This document shows, in pieces, positions 33,001 to 42,602 of a DNA stretch of 64,000 bases. Within the stretch, counting starts at the first letter, position 1. Each line of letters begins with the position of its first letter. Origin of the DNA: Phymatolithon calcareum (taxonomy: Eukaryota > Rhodophyta > Florideophyceae > Hapalidiales); contig OZ345363.1 of NCBI GenBank assembly GCA_977006965.1, forward strand, positions 2,666,001 through 2,730,000, written 5' to 3'. The notes beneath the pieces are model-generated. The model did not search any database and was not told the DNA's origin. It saw nothing but the letters and a program-made list of their open reading frames with translations. A program made the position numbers and the translations under genes.

Positions 33001-33560
33001 AAGGAAGCGAACTCTGCGTTCCATCAACTTCGTCAGCTTTCACCAACACTCCTCTATCAGTCACTACCGACTCCTGTCCTCGACCACTCTTCTTTCCAGT
33101 CTATTTCAATTCTGTCATTCTCAGATGCTAGTACCGGAACATCCTCTTACGGCCAAACAGGATTTGTCATGGGATTATACATTCCCCATCATAACCGCTC
33201 TGTATACCATGTCCTCGATTGGCACAGGTGCAAGCAGTCCCGGATATCCTTTTCCTCCGTTGGCGCCGAAATACTCGCCGCGCGGAGTCCGCAGACCGCT
33301 CGCTTCTGTTAGTGGAGTGCATGTCCGCTATTCTTTCCCCTCAAAAGGGCATTCCATGGGTTCTCACTGTCGACTCATTTGGTCTACACTCCACGATCAC
33401 TACGTTCCACGAGGGTCATGACTATCGTCTTCGTCCGACTGTATCTCGCCTACGTGATTCCTTTGAAAATGGGGATATTTCTGTTATCCAGTAGATTCCA
33501 AGATCGAAGAACCTTGCAGACGCGCTTTCTAAAGTCAATCCTACCATTTTCAAAACATTG
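30089..33560 (+). pseudogene. Element B pol (protease, integrase, RT, RNase H; multiple stops and shifts)
   Basis: The fragments appear in Copia order. First is a protease-like block with DIGC followed by RRVGG, near 30150. An integrase core follows (30901-32088) with GDPEF and a downstream SVESGN block. The RT has AYLQAG near 32400 and LVDDLLL near 32635, in place of YVDD. RNase H has SDAST near 33120 and GAEILA near 33265. In-frame stops at about 32278 and 32471 and frame changes at several points mean it cannot encode a working polymerase. Confidence 0.85.
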
Positions 33561-33756
33561 AACAACGTAATGGTGTCGTGAGTCCTCCCGCAAATGACTT
33601 TATCAAAGGCGCATCGAACTCTCTGTTCGAAACACAAACTCTAGATTAGATCTAATCTAAACTAGATTTCAATCTGCTAAACTCGCTATCCATATTCAAG
33701 ATTCATTATCAACCAAATTCATTTGCAAAACTATGTCATGCTGGCATCTCCCTCGC

Positions 33757-34953
33757 CTAAGATGAGCCTCTCCTCCTCTTCTTCCGATTACGAGGCCTAT
33801 TCCGCATTGCTGTAACTACTGGAATCATCCGCTCATCCTCGATGAAATCTAGTCTGACGCCATGCCCCAGGCATGCTGCCAAAGCCTGGTGGCACAACTT
33901 CATGGCACATCTCTTCATTCCATCGAAAATCAGCTGCCGGTTCGCGTCAACAACCTCCATGTGGTTCTCGTAACCGCTAACTCGCAGCGTCGCGAGGAAC
34001 ATTCCGCTCCTCTCTTGCACCAACCACGCCGGATCGGGATCCATGACACCGGGAATGGTTACAAGAGAGTACCTCCCGACTGCTTCAGAGAACCACTTGG
34101 AGAGATCACTCAAATCTCGGACACGCGGCTCCGCAACCCTGAGCTGCACAATATTTCGCATCAAATCGGCAGCATCCTCCTGTCGACCTGTGCCACTAAT
34201 TCCATTCAAAACGGCGGCCAGTACGCAGGTCGTATTTCCACCTGTTTGGTACAGGACCGGATACTCTGTGCGGTAATACGACTTTGCAAGCATACTCACA
34301 TGCCGACTCCCGGGGAGATCAACGCACAAGGTACGACCTTTGTGGGTTATACACCAGCTGTCCACGGCGTCCACACAGAGGTACATCGGGTCAGCTCCCA
34401 ACACCACTACCCCATCCTCTGTTACGCGCTGTGTCCTTGCAACCTTCCCGCCAACGCCCAGTGAAACGCCCGGAAAACTCTCCATGTTCATCGTATGGAG
34501 CAGGATCGGATACCACTTTCGGCTCCTCTTGTCTGCGGACGCGTAATACCGACCCTCAATCTCCCCCTCGGCCTGTCCATAGGAGAGTTTGATACACCGG
34601 AACTCCCAGTTCGCGGCACTACCGGATCGCCGATCATCGTGCTCCAGAAAGCCCCAGCGCGCGGCTTCTGCAACCCTCATCCAGCGTTGGGGCCTTTTCT
34701 TGCACCAGCGGTAGATGCCCGAACCAAAAACGTCAATGAAGTCCGTTTCATCTAGGGATCTCGGGCCGAGCCTTGTGTGCACGAAGCAGAACCGCAGTCC
34801 TCCTTCTCTGCGTGGCTCGACCCAACACGCCGTGATTTCGTGCACTCTCGCGGCCTCCAGGTACTTCACCTCCCGGGCAGCTTTTATCTCGAGTTCCGCT
34901 CTTGGCGCCCTACCGCCAGTGGACTTCTTTGCTCTCTGTTTCGTGTTTGCCAT
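33757..34953 (-). CDS. Antisense accessory gene of element B with a histone H3 tail-like N-terminus
   Basis: 398 intact codons on the strand opposite pol, between RNase H and the 3' LTR. The start MANTKQRAKKSTGGRAPR follows the histone H3 tail position for position, continuing through LxxKAAR. With Met removed, Thr3, Lys4, Gln5, Ala7, Lys9, Ser10, Thr11, Gly12-13, Ala15-Pro16-Arg17, Leu20 and Lys23-Ala-Ala-Arg26 are kept. Arg2 is Asn, Lys14 is Arg and Lys27 is Glu. No histone fold follows. Residues about 235-345 suggest a papain-like cysteine hydrolase (Cys243 in GGNTTCVLAAVLN, His331 and Asp336 in NHMEVVDANRQLIFD); this is inference. A basic C-terminus (RNRPRNRKKRRRG) fits a nuclear localisation signal. 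It probably has its own antisense promoter in 34954-35339. Possible role: chromatin targeting or decoy for H3-tail readers. Confidence 0.75.
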   Translation of the reverse strand: MANTKQRAKKSTGGRAPRAELEIKAAREVKYLEAARVHEITACWVEPRREGGLRFCFVHTRLGPRSLDETDFIDVFGSGIYRWCKKRPQRWMRVAEAARWGFLEHDDRRSGSAANWEFRCIKLSYGQAEGEIEGRYYASADKRSRKWYPILLHTMNMESFPGVSLGVGGKVARTQRVTEDGVVVLGADPMYLCVDAVDSWCITHKGRTLCVDLPGSRHVSMLAKSYYRTEYPVLYQTGGNTTCVLAAVLNGISGTGRQEDAADLMRNIVQLRVAEPRVRDLSDLSKWFSEAVGRYSLVTIPGVMDPDPAWLVQERSGMFLATLRVSGYENHMEVVDANRQLIFDGMKRCAMKLCHQALAACLGHGVRLDFIEDERMIPVVTAMRNRPRNRKKRRRGSS

Positions 34954-35339
34954 AGTGCGACCGACTATCCATACACTAGAGGGGGTTGAGGGGCTGACCG
35001 TAGGTAACTAAGACCTCTCGCTAGCACGTCCCACTCCACGCACCCCAGTGTTGGTTATCGCGAAGCGACAAACCCAGATCGCTCGAAGTCCGCGGTACGC
35101 ACGCCGCTCCTGGTCAGACACAGTTTCGCGTCGCGCACGTCGCTCTGTGTTGCTTGCTCGCGTGCGTGTCGGCGCTTTTTGCTTGCGTGTGCTCGAAGGT
35201 CGGCTTGCTCTGTTGAGTTGTGATTTTGGCACTGTCATGCCTTAATCACCAATTTGATCATTTCTCACACGTGGCGCTCCACGTGTATAATTTTCGCGCC
35301 ATTTCTTGTCTCCCGCCGAAATAACGTCAACAGGGGGGG
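34954..35339 (-). promoter_or_regulatory. Presumed promoter/leader of the antisense gene; end of element B interior
   Basis: A GC-rich noncoding stretch between the antisense ATG and the 3' LTR. It contains a CACGTGG/CCACGTG pair near 35269-35285 and the G-run that should serve as the polypurine tract. No ORF of note. Confidence 0.45.
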
Positions 35340-35484
35340 TGTGGCATCATACTGCCTCCACGTGTAACCCCGTATCATCATTCGATCCATTATTGGTCAC
35401 ATTAGCGTCCAATCAACTACCTCCAAGTCTACATTTGTAATCGCGCTTATCGTAGATATTCACTGGACGCTCGCGGCCAACAAT

Positions 35485-35855
35485 TGTTAGACATGCCGCC
35501 GGTAGTAAGGCATAAGGCTAGCTGTCGTCATGCTTTACCGGCTTACGTAACCGTAATTAGTGTAGGAATTGGATTTTTAATGTGTAAATAACTAATGCAC
35601 AGCAGTTCTATACTCTCCACTTTCTACTCAACTACTTAGTTAGCGCTTGCTGCGCAACGCCGAAGACTACTTAAGCAGCTCCAAGCCGGAGCCGAGTAGC
35701 TCGGATAAGAACACAACTAAGAACAAACCCACAAGTAAAGTCAAGCACCAAACGCTTCTTTGCTTTTCCGTGTTCCAACATTTCCACCATATTCCAACCT
35801 ATTTTCAACCAACCAGAATCGTTCCACCATCCATTCATTCTGGTGTATAACAACA
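35485..35855 (+). repeat. 5' LTR of element A
   Basis: 371 bp, TGTTAGACATGCCGCC at the start and ATAACAACA at the end. Identical by eye to 42063-42433. A 67-codon open frame in it is fortuitous and occurs in both copies. Confidence 0.93.
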
Positions 35856-35873
35856 TTCGCGAATCAGTTATCA

Positions 35874-36047
35874 CCAATCAGATCGCTGGGAATATTCTTG
35901 TTAACCAATCATCATCTTCTCCGGCCGATCCTGTGACCAATCATAATCGTCCCAGACCGCCGCCGGAAAACCTGTGACCAATCACCGCCGATAATTTTTT
36001 TGTATTATCCAATCACCGCCGATAATTTTTTGTGCATTATCCAATCA
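35874..36047 (+). promoter_or_regulatory. Array of six CCAATCA boxes
   Basis: CCAATCA occurs at 35874, 35905, 35937, 35978, 36009 and 36041. The spacings are 31, 32, 41, 31 and 32 bp, close to whole helical turns. The array lies just after the 5' LTR, in the element A leader. It looks like a CCAAT-box (NF-Y type) enhancer; the binding factor is inferred. Confidence 0.7.
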
Positions 36048-36369
36048 TCTGCCGCGTTTCCGATCGTCTCTAAGTATATTTTCAGGACAATCTGTCCTTT
36101 TGATCACCAAGTGGTGCGTGCCTAAGGGTTGATAACGGTGCTATTTCACAGCCCGGCCCTTTCTGGCGCGTGAGCACTCCTACCCCCGCAGCAATTCCTA
36201 GACTCTCGTGCATTGTCAGAAGGATAGCTCGGGGACTGGGGACAGTTGCTCTCAGAAGGATTTGCGTCTAGGAGTTGTGCAGGACCTACGCTGCCTGGCC
36301 ACCCTTTTGGGTCCCCAGTCACTGTAGTGTCGCCGCTGTGCCCTCTGAATCCTAAGCCGTCGCCACCGT

Positions 36370-36954
36370 ATGTCTAGCCCCTCCGGTTTTCGCCGCCTAA
36401 TCCGAAACTCCGATTTACCGTCACGTTCTCCTTCCCCTGTTGCTTCCGGTCGTACAAGCAGGTTATCACGCACAAACGGCTCTGCTGCCGCTGGCCAACA
36501 AAGGCGCGAGGCAGAGTTCGTCACTCGTCGAAAGGCCGGTCCTCCTGATCCTTTAGACCGCACCTACCGTAAGGACGTACGACCCTTGATTTCCAAACCG
36601 GCTACTCGCAGGTCTCAGGCACTAGACGGAAAGCGCTCCGCTAAACACGTCCGCGAACGTCACTCCACTCCACAACAATCGAAAAGCCCTCCTCCGAAGC
36701 CTTACATTTCGAATAAAATCTATTATGAGGAAGGCTGGTACTGCTGTGGATACTGTAACGTTGCAAACAAAAGTCGGAAAGCCAACCGTGAGCACGAGCT
36801 CGGCAAGAAACACAAGCAAAACCTCCTTCTCTCAAAATACCACTTTCCTGAGGACCTTCTCTGCCGGTGCCGAAAGAAGCCGTTTGACAACAAGCTCCAC
36901 TTCTACCGTCACGCTCGAGCTTGTCTATTTGCATTATCCCCTAAATCTACCTAA
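36370..36954 (+). CDS. Element A accessory ORF, C2H2 zinc-finger protein
   Basis: 194 residues starting at ATG 36370, before gag and in its own reading frame. The N-terminal 115 residues are Arg/Ser/Pro-rich and probably disordered. Residues about 125-160 contain CCGYCNxxN followed by HELGKKH, a CxxC...HxxxxxH arrangement like the matrin/U1-type fingers that bind RNA. A second Cys/His cluster (LCRCRKK ... HFYRHARAC) follows. Copia elements do not usually carry a separate upstream protein. It may act as an RNA-binding or nucleocapsid-like cofactor; the function is unknown. Confidence 0.65.
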   Translation: MSSPSGFRRLIRNSDLPSRSPSPVASGRTSRLSRTNGSAAAGQQRREAEFVTRRKAGPPDPLDRTYRKDVRPLISKPATRRSQALDGKRSAKHVRERHSTPQQSKSPPPKPYISNKIYYEEGWYCCGYCNVANKSRKANREHELGKKHKQNLLLSKYHFPEDLLCRCRKKPFDNKLHFYRHARACLFALSPKST

Positions 36955-37024
36955 AAACAGTCCACTACTTCCGTCTGGCATTTTTTCTTGATTAAATAGG
37001 AATTGTCACCTACGAAGCTCTACC

Positions 37025-40000
37025 ATGGCTAGTAATGCTGAAGGCGACGCTGTAAGCAACGCCTCCACGGCATCAATGATTACTCCTGCCGAAATCACGG
37101 ATGCTGACCGTCAAATGCGTGAGCTCGTCAATACATACTTCGATGTGATAGACGATGAACAAACCCCTGAAGCATGGACCCTGGCGTTCAAGGAATGCAT
37201 CTCTCGCACGATGCTCCGTGGACTTTCCATCGCGTGGAAAGTATATGTTCGCCAGTACTTTGCTGAGAAGGGAATAAACTTTCCCCCTGGAATGTTTGTT
37301 CAAAATGCTCTCGAAAGCATATTGGGACCTGAAACTACTCCTGGAGATCCTCCCGCAACTCCAGCCCCGCTTCCTGATCGTCCTGCTCCTCCGCCACAGC
37401 AGCGTGTCCGCACTGTTCGCCCAGACCTCAGCAGTTTGCCGAACTTGAGAAACTTGAACAATCGGTTCAACAATCAGGATCAGCAGTTAATGGCTTTAGC
37501 TGGTGCTATTGACAACATCAATGGAAGATTAAGCAATGCAGGCTCCGCCGGCTCTGCACACTCTCACGACCAGTCCCCCAGACTTGCAGCTCCAACGCAA
37601 CCTCAACCTCCAAATCACTCTCGATCTGGTGCAAGGCAACTTGTTCAACCTCCTCAAGCGTATTCCAGTATTGGCACTATTCGTGCTCTTCCGGAAACTC
37701 GCTCATCTGATCGGAACAGAAGCCAAGCATCTTCTCTACTGAAGATATTCAGCCATGCATCTCAGCAATTTGCTGTCACTGGGGATATAAAAGAAAATTT
37801 AGCCGCGTTCCATCAGTCTTATACAGACAAATGCATGACTCTTGGCCTCACAGCACAGGAAGCTTTCGATAACATGTATGTGCTATTTGTTCCAAACAGC
37901 CCTGCCAGTGTCTTCTACCATAAGTACGTCCTCCCGAAGTCCAGAAATATGGAACAAGCCTTTAGTCTTCTATATTCCAGGTTTAGTTCCACTGAGCGCA
38001 GAGATCGCCTCATTCGGCAATGGAACAATCTCCATTTCAAGACTTTTACGGCAAAAACTGGAGCAACTCCTCATACTGCGCTTATCGACATGTGCCAAAC
38101 TGCAGAACTGCTCCAGATTCAACTTGGGACAGCCTATCAGGACAACCAGCATCTTCGTGACGTCATTATGAAAGCAGTTTCTGACGAACCATTTGCTGCG
38201 CTCCTGGCTCTATCACCTGCTCAGGACTCTGTTGCCATCCAAGAGGCTTGCGCAAGAGCAATTCAGGTTCATGAAGATCAGCTTCGCGTCGCCAAACGGT
38301 CTCAAGAATTGCTACCTACTGCTGCTCATGCAAAGGAAACATTGTTTGTACCGTACAATGGAAATCAAAGCGATCGCCCCGGAATGCACAGTAGACGATA
38401 TGCCCATAACAATGGAGGTCGAAGGAACACTTATGTTCGCTGGAAAGACCGCCGTAGAGACGGCCTCAACCCGATCCGCAATGGTGTCCGGATGCGATGT
38501 CGCAAGTGTAACTCCGAAAAGCACTTCATCCGTGACTGTGACCAGCTCGACAACACATACAGGGCTCAGTACGCGAAACGGGTTCTTCTTACAGAATCCG
38601 TAGTCTCTGATCCCGGTGACATCGATCACGCTTTGGAACTAATACAAGAATTTGACGATGACACCTGGAAAAACTTTGAACACCACTTTCAGTCATCACC
38701 CATGGCATCCGATTCTGAGTCACCGCCTAGTAATGAAACACACTACGTCACAATTCCAGAACGTAGTCTTCCCCTAGACCCTCTCTATGCCTCATTGGCT
38801 GATGTATCCACAAGTCACGCAATACTTCACAGCACTGACGCTATTGACAGTTCTACTCTCAAGGATCACCATAAGGTACTCTTCTCAGAACGGAGTGAAA
38901 AGTCTCAGTTTGAGGGCATCTGCATGGACAACGGTTGCCAAAAGAGTCTTGCAGGTCTCCCGGCTTATCTGCGCTATTGCCAACACGCTCACATATCTCC
39001 TGACCTCACACCGAGTACTGAAACGTTTATGCTAGGCGATATTATACATCCAAGTATTGGGCGCGCAACCATACGCGTTCCTATAGACACTGCTGGAAAC
39101 TTCCTCGAATATGACAGTGACGTTGTCGACGTTGACATTCCAATCCTTTTCGGACTCGACAAAATGAAAAGTCTGAAATGGTATACGAATGAAGTTACCA
39201 ACCAGTTCTGCTCAGCTGATGACAGCCTCCAAGTCGATCTCGCTCCCAAGCTCGGCCATCTCTACCTTGAATGGCTTGTTAGCATTGTTCTGTATACACG
39301 ATCAGAATTACTTAAGCTTCACTGACGCTTCGCGCACCCATCAGCAGACAAGCTGGCCAACCTCCTTCGTCGTGCATCACCAGAGAACTTCGAGCCGTCT
39401 ACTAAAAGACTCCTTCAGGACATATCCAAGCATTGTAACTCCTGTCAAAGGATGGCCCCGAAACCATTCGTCTTTCAGGTAACACTTCCTGATTCAATCG
39501 TTTTCAATCATGAGATTTTTCTGGATCTGATGTGGATTGAACCTCGACCGCATGTGCCGGTCCTACATATTGTTGATCGTGGTACTCACTTCTCCGCAGC
39601 TCAATTCGTTAAGGGTGAAAGTGCTGAAGACATTTGGAACGCTTTCATCACATGCTGGGTCAACGTTTACGTAGGATTTCCAAATGTTCTGACCCATGAT
39701 CAAGGTAAATTGTTCACCAGCGAATTCTTCAACTCTTCATGTGTACAGTTTGGTATAATACCGAAAGCTACACCCACTGAATCTCACAACTCTTTGGGTG
39801 CTGGAGAACGATATCATGCCCCACTACGAAAGATCTACAAGAAGATCAAAATTGAGTACCCAAACTTGGAACACTCTGTATGTCTATCGCTTGCTGTACA
39901 TGCGCTGAACAATACTGCTGGGCCAGACGGACTTGTCCCCACACTTCTCGTGTTTGGCTTGTTACCAAAAATCCCTCTTGGAAACATTGAAAACCTCCCT

Positions 40001-42034
40001 CCAAACCATCGCGATCGTTTCGCCGCCTTAGAATCCGCTCGGAAGGAAATGGAAACTATTGTTGCTGCACAACGACTGAAGCTTGCGCAAAAACCTCGCA
40101 CAAAAGAAGTTGACGTTTTCAGTATTCCACCTGGATCCCCTGTACTCGTGTACAGAGAAAAACCAAAGAAATGGGAAGGTCCCTTTGTCCTCCATAGTTA
40201 CGACAACTATAAGACAGCCTATGTCAACATTAATGGAGAAATCAGACCGTTTTCAATTACCGTCGTCAAACAGTTCTTTACAGAACACCCTGCCGCACAC
40301 GAAGTGCCATCGCCGGAAGAACCGTCCACATGTGATGTTCCCACTGTTCAAGATCTCTTAGACACTCTGGAAAACTCTGTCGGAACCAACGACTCCCCTC
40401 CCGCTACCTCTCCAGTTGATGCTTTGCAGGAAAGCTTCGACCACATCCGACTAGGTGTTGGACGAGAGGACGCAATCCAAAATGGAAACACAGTTTATGT
40501 TGTTATTGTGAACAACCCTAATGACCCTCGATTTCGTCAAGCAGATTACAACGAAATTAAGGGGCTTCTTGACCGTGGCACTTATGTTGTTGTCAACGAA
40601 TCTGAAATTCCCCCTGACTCGACTATACTGCGCTCCAGGGTTATCCATTCGATAAAGAAAGATGAAAACGGGAACCCCGTATACAAGAGTCGTCTTGTCA
40701 TACAAGGCCATAGAGATCCAGAAAAAGGACATATTGTCACCGAAGCTCCGACAATCCTTCGATCTTCTGTTCGGATCATCTTATCTCTCAGTATGTCTTT
40801 GTGTCAACCCATTTGGACTCGTGATGTGAAGCAAGCATTCGTTCAGTCCGATGCTGAACTTGCTCGCCGGCTCTTTATCCGACTACCAGCCCAGCCTCCA
40901 TTGCTACCTCTCATTGACTTGCCGAATGATGGCCTCCTGCAGGCACTTAAGCCTCTGTACGGTCTTTCTGAATCCCCTGGATATTGGTGGCAAACATTTA
41001 AGAACTACCATACCGTCGACCTTGGAATGACACAATCTATACTGGATCCTTGCCTCTTTTTTAAAAGAGAAAAAGAAGAGTTAATTGGCGCAATTGGAAC
41101 TCTAGTCGATGATACGCTAGGCTTTGGAAGCAACACGTTTGCCGCATTAGAGCAAGAAAAGTCATCCCGTTTCGATGTGAAACCGCGCGATATGTCTCTT
41201 CCCATGAAATTTGGTGGCTGTCTCATTGAAGTGAAAGGTCAGCTTCTAGTTCAACACCAGTTCGAGTATGCTAGCACTCTGTCAAGTCTTTCCCCATCTC
41301 GATTCTCAGGAGAAGACTTTGCTCATCTGCGCGGACAGCTGGCATATATTGCATCAAACACTCGTCCTGACGCTACATTCGTGAGTGCACAACTTGCTCG
41401 AGTAAAACCGGAAGAAGCTACTCCAACCGATTGCAGACTTCTCAACGCCTCTGTAGCTCATGTGAAGAAGCATCCCCGAGGAATTCCGTTCGCAAAACTC
41501 GACCTGGCTACTCTTGTCGTTCGTGGATACTCCGATGCTGCGTTTGCAAACAATGGCGACTCAACCTCTCAACTTGGAATGATTATCCTTCTTTGCGATG
41601 GAAATGGAAATGCAAACATTATCCACTACTCTTCCTGGAAAAGCCGTCGAATCACTCGCTCCATTCTTGCTGCTGAAGTATATGCTTTCTCTGCGTGTTA
41701 CGACTATGCTTTCACCGCTGCACATGACTTATCTCTCATGCTCGATCGTCAGATTCCTATTCATCTTTTCACAGACTCTAAATCCATCTTTGACACTATA
41801 ACAAAGCTCACTGGGGTTTCTGAAAAGCGTCTACTCATCGATATAGCTGCACTTCGCCAAGCATATTCATCTGGAGAGATCGAAAACATTGGACACATTT
41901 CCTCAGAGTACAACATCGCCGATCCGTTGACAAAGAAGATGAACTCGCCTATTTTGACCACTCTTCTCGAGACTGCGACACTTCATCATCCCGTCAACCA
42001 ATGGATCATCCATGAACAAAACTCCCACTATTAG
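37025..42034 (+). CDS. Element A gag-pol polyprotein with one in-frame TGA
   Basis: One continuous frame interrupted only at 39323-39325 (TGA, codon 767). The gag part has a Pro-rich linker and a zinc knuckle CRKCNSEKHFIRDC (CCHC). The protease site is CMDNGC (Asp codon at 38927), D-x-G-C rather than the usual D-S/T-G. The TGA falls inside the gag-pre-integrase zinc-binding motif (LH, stop, RFAHPSADKL ... HCNSC). Then come the integrase DDE residues (VDRGTHF, HDQGKLF, GAGERYH) and the RT with QAFVQSDAELARRLF and LVDDTLGFGS. RNase H has YSDAAF, LAAEVYA, FTDSKS and a C-terminal IADPLTKK. All else appears intact, so the stop is either a recent nonsense mutation or a site of readthrough. Confidence 0.9.
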
Positions 42035-42062
42035 AACTGCTGGCATTAGAAATTCTGGCCAG

Positions 42063-42433
42063 TGTTAGACATGCCGCCGGTAGTAAGGCATAAGGCTAGC
42101 TGTCGTCATGCTTTACCGGCTTACGTAACCGTAATTAGTGTAGGAATTGGATTTTTAATGTGTAAATAACTAATGCACAGCAGTTCTATACTCTCCACTT
42201 TCTACTCAACTACTTAGTTAGCGCTTGCTGCGCAACGCCGAAGACTACTTAAGCAGCTCCAAGCCGGAGCCGAGTAGCTCGGATAAGAACACAACTAAGA
42301 ACAAACCCACAAGTAAAGTCAAGCACCAAACGCTTCTTTGCTTTTCCGTGTTCCAACATTTCCACCATATTCCAACCTATTTTCAACCAACCAGAATCGT
42401 TCCACCATCCATTCATTCTGGTGTATAACAACA
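42063..42433 (+). repeat. 3' LTR of element A
   Basis: Identical by eye to the 5' LTR and followed directly by the ACAAT duplication and the remainder of the element B LTR. Confidence 0.93.
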
Positions 42434-42602
42434 ACAATAAAGGGGGGACCAGACAGAACAATCCAACAACTGTCTGGGGGTATTCGTTCCCTTTATTTCT
42501 TGCCAACCGCGCGCCCGTCCCTGGTCCATCACCCTTTACATCGCCTCTAGACACAGGCGCTCGCTGCCACGCGTACAGTTCTCACTACCTGTACCTATCA
42601 TA

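Larger units (their letters stand above)
35485..42433 (+). mobile_element. Young Ty1/copia retrotransposon (element A), nested in element B's 3' LTR
   Basis: The 371-bp LTRs at 35485-35855 and 42063-42433 show no differences by eye and have TG...CA ends. A perfect 5-bp duplication ACAAT (35480-35484, 42434-42438) splits the 3' LTR of element B at a point recoverable from B's 5' LTR. Interior order: CCAAT-box array, zinc-finger accessory ORF, gag-pol. I could not identify a convincing tRNA primer-binding site or a purine-rich tract before the 3' LTR. Confidence 0.95.
28424..42602 (+). mobile_element. Decayed Ty1/copia retrotransposon (outer element B), interrupted by a nested element
   Basis: The 5' LTR is 28424 to about 28727. 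The 3' LTR is split by element A: 35340-35484 and 42439 to about 42602. A run of G (about 35332-35338) just before the 3' LTR fits a polypurine tract. The flanking 5-bp duplication is GCCAT (28419-28423 and 42603-42607). The LTRs differ at several percent of positions, so the element is old. The order is gag, protease, integrase, reverse transcriptase, RNase H, then an antisense gene before the 3' LTR. Confidence 0.88.

Noticed and set aside
35647-35850. 67-codon frame in the element A LTR, repeated at 42225-42428
   Set aside because: Identical because the LTRs are identical; LTRs are regulatory and the peptide has no features.
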